Shown in pieces: positions 60,401-64,000 of a stretch of DNA of 64,000 nucleotides (positions within the stretch are counted from its first letter, which is position 1; every line of letters begins with the position of its first letter). Under the pieces are notes generated by a model that did not search any database, was not told where the DNA came from, and saw only the letters and a program-made list of their open reading frames with translations. The position numbers and the translations under genes were made by a program. The stretch is taken from assembly GCA_043228905.1 (NCBI GenBank), contig JBHGNT010000001.1, positions 33,108,001 to 33,172,000 on the forward strand, read 5' to 3'. The stretch comes from Azolla caroliniana. Lineage: Eukaryota > Polypodiophyta.

Positions 60401-63400
60401 TTTTTCAAGAGGAGGAATGGGCAGAACATTTCAGAAGCTTTCGGAACAATGCAACAGTGATTGCAGGAATACTGTGTCTCCAGCTACCATTTGAAATTGC
60501 TTATGCTCATTTGAGTTACATAACTAAGTCTTCAATCCTAAGGTAAAGACAATTGTGATTGTTAATCCCATTGCTCGTGCATTATGGTCTTTCCAACTTT
60601 TTTTCCCTCTTTTAGGTTCACAATCACGGGAGTGTATCTATTATTGATCCAATATTTCACCAAATTAGGTGGAAAGTTTGCTGTTCGATTAACCAAATCA
60701 CAACATCATGTCAATAAAATCTCTGAAGCAGATAGCCTCATTTACAAGGTTTGGTATATACATACAGACAAGTTTCTAGCAGTTACTTAATGTATTAACT
60801 TAATTTTAATTTTAACTTGATGTGTTCTTTTCATTATTTTTTCTTTACAGGTCTTTGGGGTGTATTTCATGCAATCATACATAGGCCTCTTCTATCAAGC
60901 ATTATTTCAGCGAGACTTCAAAATGCTGCGACTATTTCTTATCCAACGTTTAGTGATATCTCAAGTAAGTCTAGATCATTTGTGTATTTAGAAATTTATT
61001 TTAACTAGTAAGATTTCACACGTAAGATTAGATTTATTTGACAATTATTCGACTACGGTTTGGTTGCTGATGGAATCACAACTTTATTGTTGATATCTTC
61101 AACTATCGTGCAATTACAGAATCCAGGCACAAATTGAGAAGATCGTAATTGTTCTCATCATAACTACTTTAGTATGCTCATAAATGATGAGTTCAAATTT
61201 ATGAAGGGAATTTGGGTCATGTCCCTCGATTTCTCCCGAGCTTCATTGAAGTATTATTATGAACCTTTCCCAATTCTCAAGAAGATATTGCTATGTTCAC
61301 CTTACTAAATGAATTAAAAGAGAAAGATGTTAAGAAACAAGCCATATCTTTCTTTTTCTCAATAAAAAGATTAAGATATCTCAATCAGTCAGTAAAAAAT
61401 GCCTTAGTTTAAGTTAATGTGGGCATTGTTGGAAAGTGCTGTTCAAGTTCTATTTAGATCTGAGTTTCTTGGAGCTTACTATGTGATGAAAGGGTACATA
61501 TGTGGTGTCCCTTTGGTGCAAGCGCATGCCTTCATATTGTGGTGTACATTTGTTCCTCTGTGCCACCCTTTTAGCATGCATGTAGCCAAGCCAACCCAAA
61601 TGGGTACCTATGTATCAACTATAAATTGAACAAGAAGTAAGAAGCAAGGCAAGCTAGTTTGAATTCTCTTTATGTCCATTTCACAATACAAAAGTTATTA
61701 ATTCTGTGTAATGTCCCTGCATTACTTGTGATGTCACAATGAGTAAGTGGCTGATTACTAAGAATGCTACAAGACTTCTTAGCATACATGAATATATGTA
61801 TTTCTACAGGTTATCAATAATATTGTGGAGAATATGCTGCCATACATTGCTTATCGCCGTAACAAGTACAATGTTTTTCAGTATGTATAGATTCTTCACA
61901 TGTTTTGGAGTGTTGAGAGTCTTTGGTAGAAGATATAAATGCCTGATTTCCAGTCTTGAATTTTAGTATGGAAAAGGATGAAAAGAAGGATCCGGATGAA
62001 AAATCCAGGCCTCATATGCCTCAAGTGGAAAAAGAGTATTTGAAGCCTGCTTATACTGCGAGCGTTGGAGATGACTTAGATGATGGACTTTTTGATGGTA
62101 AAAGCTACAAATTTTGACAGCTAAAATTTTGAACTGAATTGTTGTCATAATATGGAGATAGAATGATGAGTTGTTTGCTTTCTTGCAATGAAATAAATGC
62201 AGATTTCTTGGAGCTTACATTACAATTTGGCATGGTGACAATGTTTGCTAGTGCATTTCCTTTGGTCTTTGTATTCGGCCTAATAGTAAGAAAGCCAACC
62301 CGTTTTAGTTAATTTTCATAGAGCTCAAATGGTACAGTCCTGGGGGTATCTAGAAACGTGTGGCCTAATGTGAAAAGGCCCATAATAACAGGGCCTCATT
62401 GACTAAGAGTGTGTTCACCTGTTGGAGATCCCATATTGTCTTATTATGAGCTTTTCACATTTGGCTGAAAAACAGGCACCTCGTCCATATGCGTTTGTAT
62501 CTCCTCTTGTAAGGCATGTGAAACTTGATTTTGATCCAAATTGATTTTTCTATCCTTTTAGAACAACTTGATGGAGATAAGATCAGATGCACTGAAGCTC
62601 CTTGTGATGCTACGACGGCCTGAACCTCGTGCAGCTGCTTCTATTGGAGCATGGCTTAATATCTTCCAGGTAAATTCATGTGCCCTATTGTATTGAATAC
62701 AGTTCACAAGAAAGATGGCAATTAACAACCATTTCAGAAATGGGTTGATGTCAGGGGCTTGGATTCATTTCAAATGATAACGAGGGCTTATTTTATTATT
62801 GAATATTTGTAGATTTCCTTAAATTTAGCACAATGCATTTTGAGCTCCTTGTGAGCTTGTAGGGAAATGCATTCGAGTTGTCTTTGGCTTGTAGGTGAGT
62901 GCATTTGAGTTGCCTTTGGCTTGTAGGCTAATGCATTTTGAGTGGGCTTTGAGTTTAACGGTCAGTGCAATTTTAGGGGAATGCAAATTGAGTTTCCTTG
63001 GATTGTATGGTCATTCCGTTTGAGCTCTTGTGCGTTTGTCAATGCCTTCTATTTGGCTACAGGTCTAGGTTAATTTAATCCGACCTGCCTTGAGCCTAGA
63101 TTGATGCATTTTTTTACTTTTTAACTTAAATATAATCATGCATGTATGAGTGTCAACTTTGAATTCTATTTCCATCTTATTTGAATGTTATTAAGTTTGG
63201 TTGTTTATGCCACAGTTTCTAGGAGTGATGGCTATATGTACAAACTGTGCCCTGTTGGTATGCCTCTATGATCAACAAGGAACTTGGACGTTAGAACCAG
63301 GATTGGCGGCCATTCTACTAATGGAGCATTTACTGTTGCTAGTGAAGTTTGGGTTTTCATGTTTTGTACCCGAGGTTGTCTTGCATATCAATAATATTGA

Positions 63401-63569
63401 ATTATCTAGTTTCAATTGCATGCTTAGAGGGGAATGCCAAATAAGTGTGCTTTTGTTTTGTTTCCAGGAGCCAGCTTGGGTCAGGGCAAAGAGAACGAGT
63501 AGGAAAGTTGTACGAGACAAATATTCACGAGGCCTACTCCAAAATCTTAACGTTGCTAGTCCTAAGTAA
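57433..63569 (+). CDS. Anoctamin/TMEM16-like membrane protein
   Basis: Multi-pass membrane protein of the family of Ca2+-activated channels and lipid scramblases; equivalent to the single Arabidopsis anoctamin-like gene At1g73020. Exons: 57433-57672, 58161-58230, 58467-58588, 58795-58927, 59052-59152, 59381-59472, 59566-59670, 60288-60542, 60616-60748, 60851-60964, 61810-61880, 61967-62097, 62203-62285, 62562-62669, 63216-63374, 63468-63569; 2019 nt, 672 residues (Arabidopsis about 665). Soluble N-terminus, then hydrophobic segments such as [54 protein letters not shown] and [20 protein letters not shown]. Typical text: [91 protein letters not shown]. Phase is kept at all junctions. Whether it is a channel or scramblase in plants cannot be read from sequence. 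Confidence 0.94.
59318..59445 (+). repeat. Partial duplication of anoctamin exon 6
   Basis: GGTTGCAATATACTTTACTT occurs at about 59318 and again at 59380, followed in both by CTGGGGATGTATACA and a CTTATTTAT word. The second copy is the true exon start after CAG; the first lacks a CAG acceptor (CCGGGTTGC) and stays in intron 5. Period about 62 bp. Confidence 0.85.
59699..59896. repeat. 99-bp tandem duplication in anoctamin intron 7
   Basis: Copies 59699-59797 and 59798-59896, both starting TAGTCATGGGCAGCCATTTT and containing GGATCATGAGTAGGG and CCTAGTTGTTGTGTAC; several substitutions separate them. Confidence 0.9.
62831..63046. repeat. Minisatellite of about 34-bp period in anoctamin intron 14
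   Basis: About six diverged units sharing ATGCATTTTGAG and CCTTTGGCTTGTAGG-like phrases. Non-coding. Confidence 0.75.
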
Positions 63570-63630
63570 ATTTAAATTTCGATGCTTTTAGCCTCTCCTT
63601 AAATAGAGTAGTGTGTTGGGCTTTATGGTT

Positions 63631-63736
63631 TGTGGATGTGTCCAATATTTTGTATAGTCATGTGTTGTGGATATGGATCTTTATTGTGTGTTGATGTGTC
63701 CAATATTTTGTATAGTCGTTGTGGATATGTTTGATA
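63631..63736. repeat. 58-bp direct repeat in the anoctamin 3' flank
   Basis: GATGTGTCCAATATTTTGTA followed by TAGTC occurs at about 63635 and 63693, each followed by GTTGTGGATATG. Lies within 170 bp of the stop codon, so probably in the 3' untranslated region. Confidence 0.85.
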
Positions 63737-64000
63737 TCTTGGCTCTAAACGTTGTAACGTTTTGAACTGCATGAATATGAAATATCATTACATTGCTGCT
63801 TCATGGCTGTATAATGTGTATAGTTAGCTTAGGCCTTATAACATGAATGTTTCTTGTGTACACGAAGTGTGGGGACAAAGTTGTAATTAATGTTAAAAAG
63901 TTCCATATCTAGTGGAGGGGATGCTTTATGTCTATGATCATATCAACATTGCTTAGTTATTTGTAGGTTACATATAAACAGTTCTTAGTTTTTTGGGCAA

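Overview
This is plant nuclear DNA, most likely from a flowering plant. Genes are split into many short exons with GT/AG introns. The intergenic DNA is AT-rich and full of (CT)n/(GA)n/(GT)n microsatellites and decayed transposable elements. The protein families have plant-type architectures: KNL2 with both a SANTA domain and a C-terminal CENPC-k motif, a plant-length anoctamin, and plant mitochondrial ATP synthase subunit d. There are no operons. Species cannot be named from the sequence.

Layout. 22-4989 (minus): fumarylacetoacetase, 13 exons read, the C-terminal end lying off the left edge; its large intron 11 holds a LINE remnant in opposite orientation. 9058-11475 (minus): mitochondrial ATP synthase subunit d, 5 exons, complete. 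12090-17611 (plus): a complete, very young Ty1/copia LTR retrotransposon (LTRs of 308 and 306 bp, 5-bp target duplication CTCAC) whose gag-pol frame is broken by one TGA. 17.6-35.6 kb: gene-poor region with two decayed LINEs, a PPR-type pseudogene, a tRNA-derived SINE-like element, candidate miniature elements, microsatellites and one doubtful small ORF. 35613-39493 (minus): ARMC8/GID5-type armadillo protein, 8 exons, complete. 43089-51609 (plus): KNL2 centromere protein, 15 exons, complete by phase, with an unusual 13-residue tandem repeat at its N-terminus and a near-perfect 50-bp-arm hairpin in intron 13. 53063-54904 (plus): ribosomal protein eL30, 5 exons. 57433-63569 (plus): anoctamin/TMEM16-like membrane protein, 16 exons.

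The genes do not form one pathway: tyrosine catabolism, respiration, ubiquitin-ligase scaffolding, centromere identity, translation and membrane lipid/ion transport are housekeeping functions that happen to be neighbours. Exon boundaries were assigned by eye from GT/AG sites, unbroken reading phase and family resemblance; each complete gene model sums to a whole number of codons.

The most interesting signals are the coding minisatellite in KNL2, the intronic hairpin in the same gene, partial exon duplications in two unrelated genes (fumarylacetoacetase exon 11 and anoctamin exon 6), and the almost identical LTRs of the copia element, which carry a long CT microsatellite of different length in each LTR.
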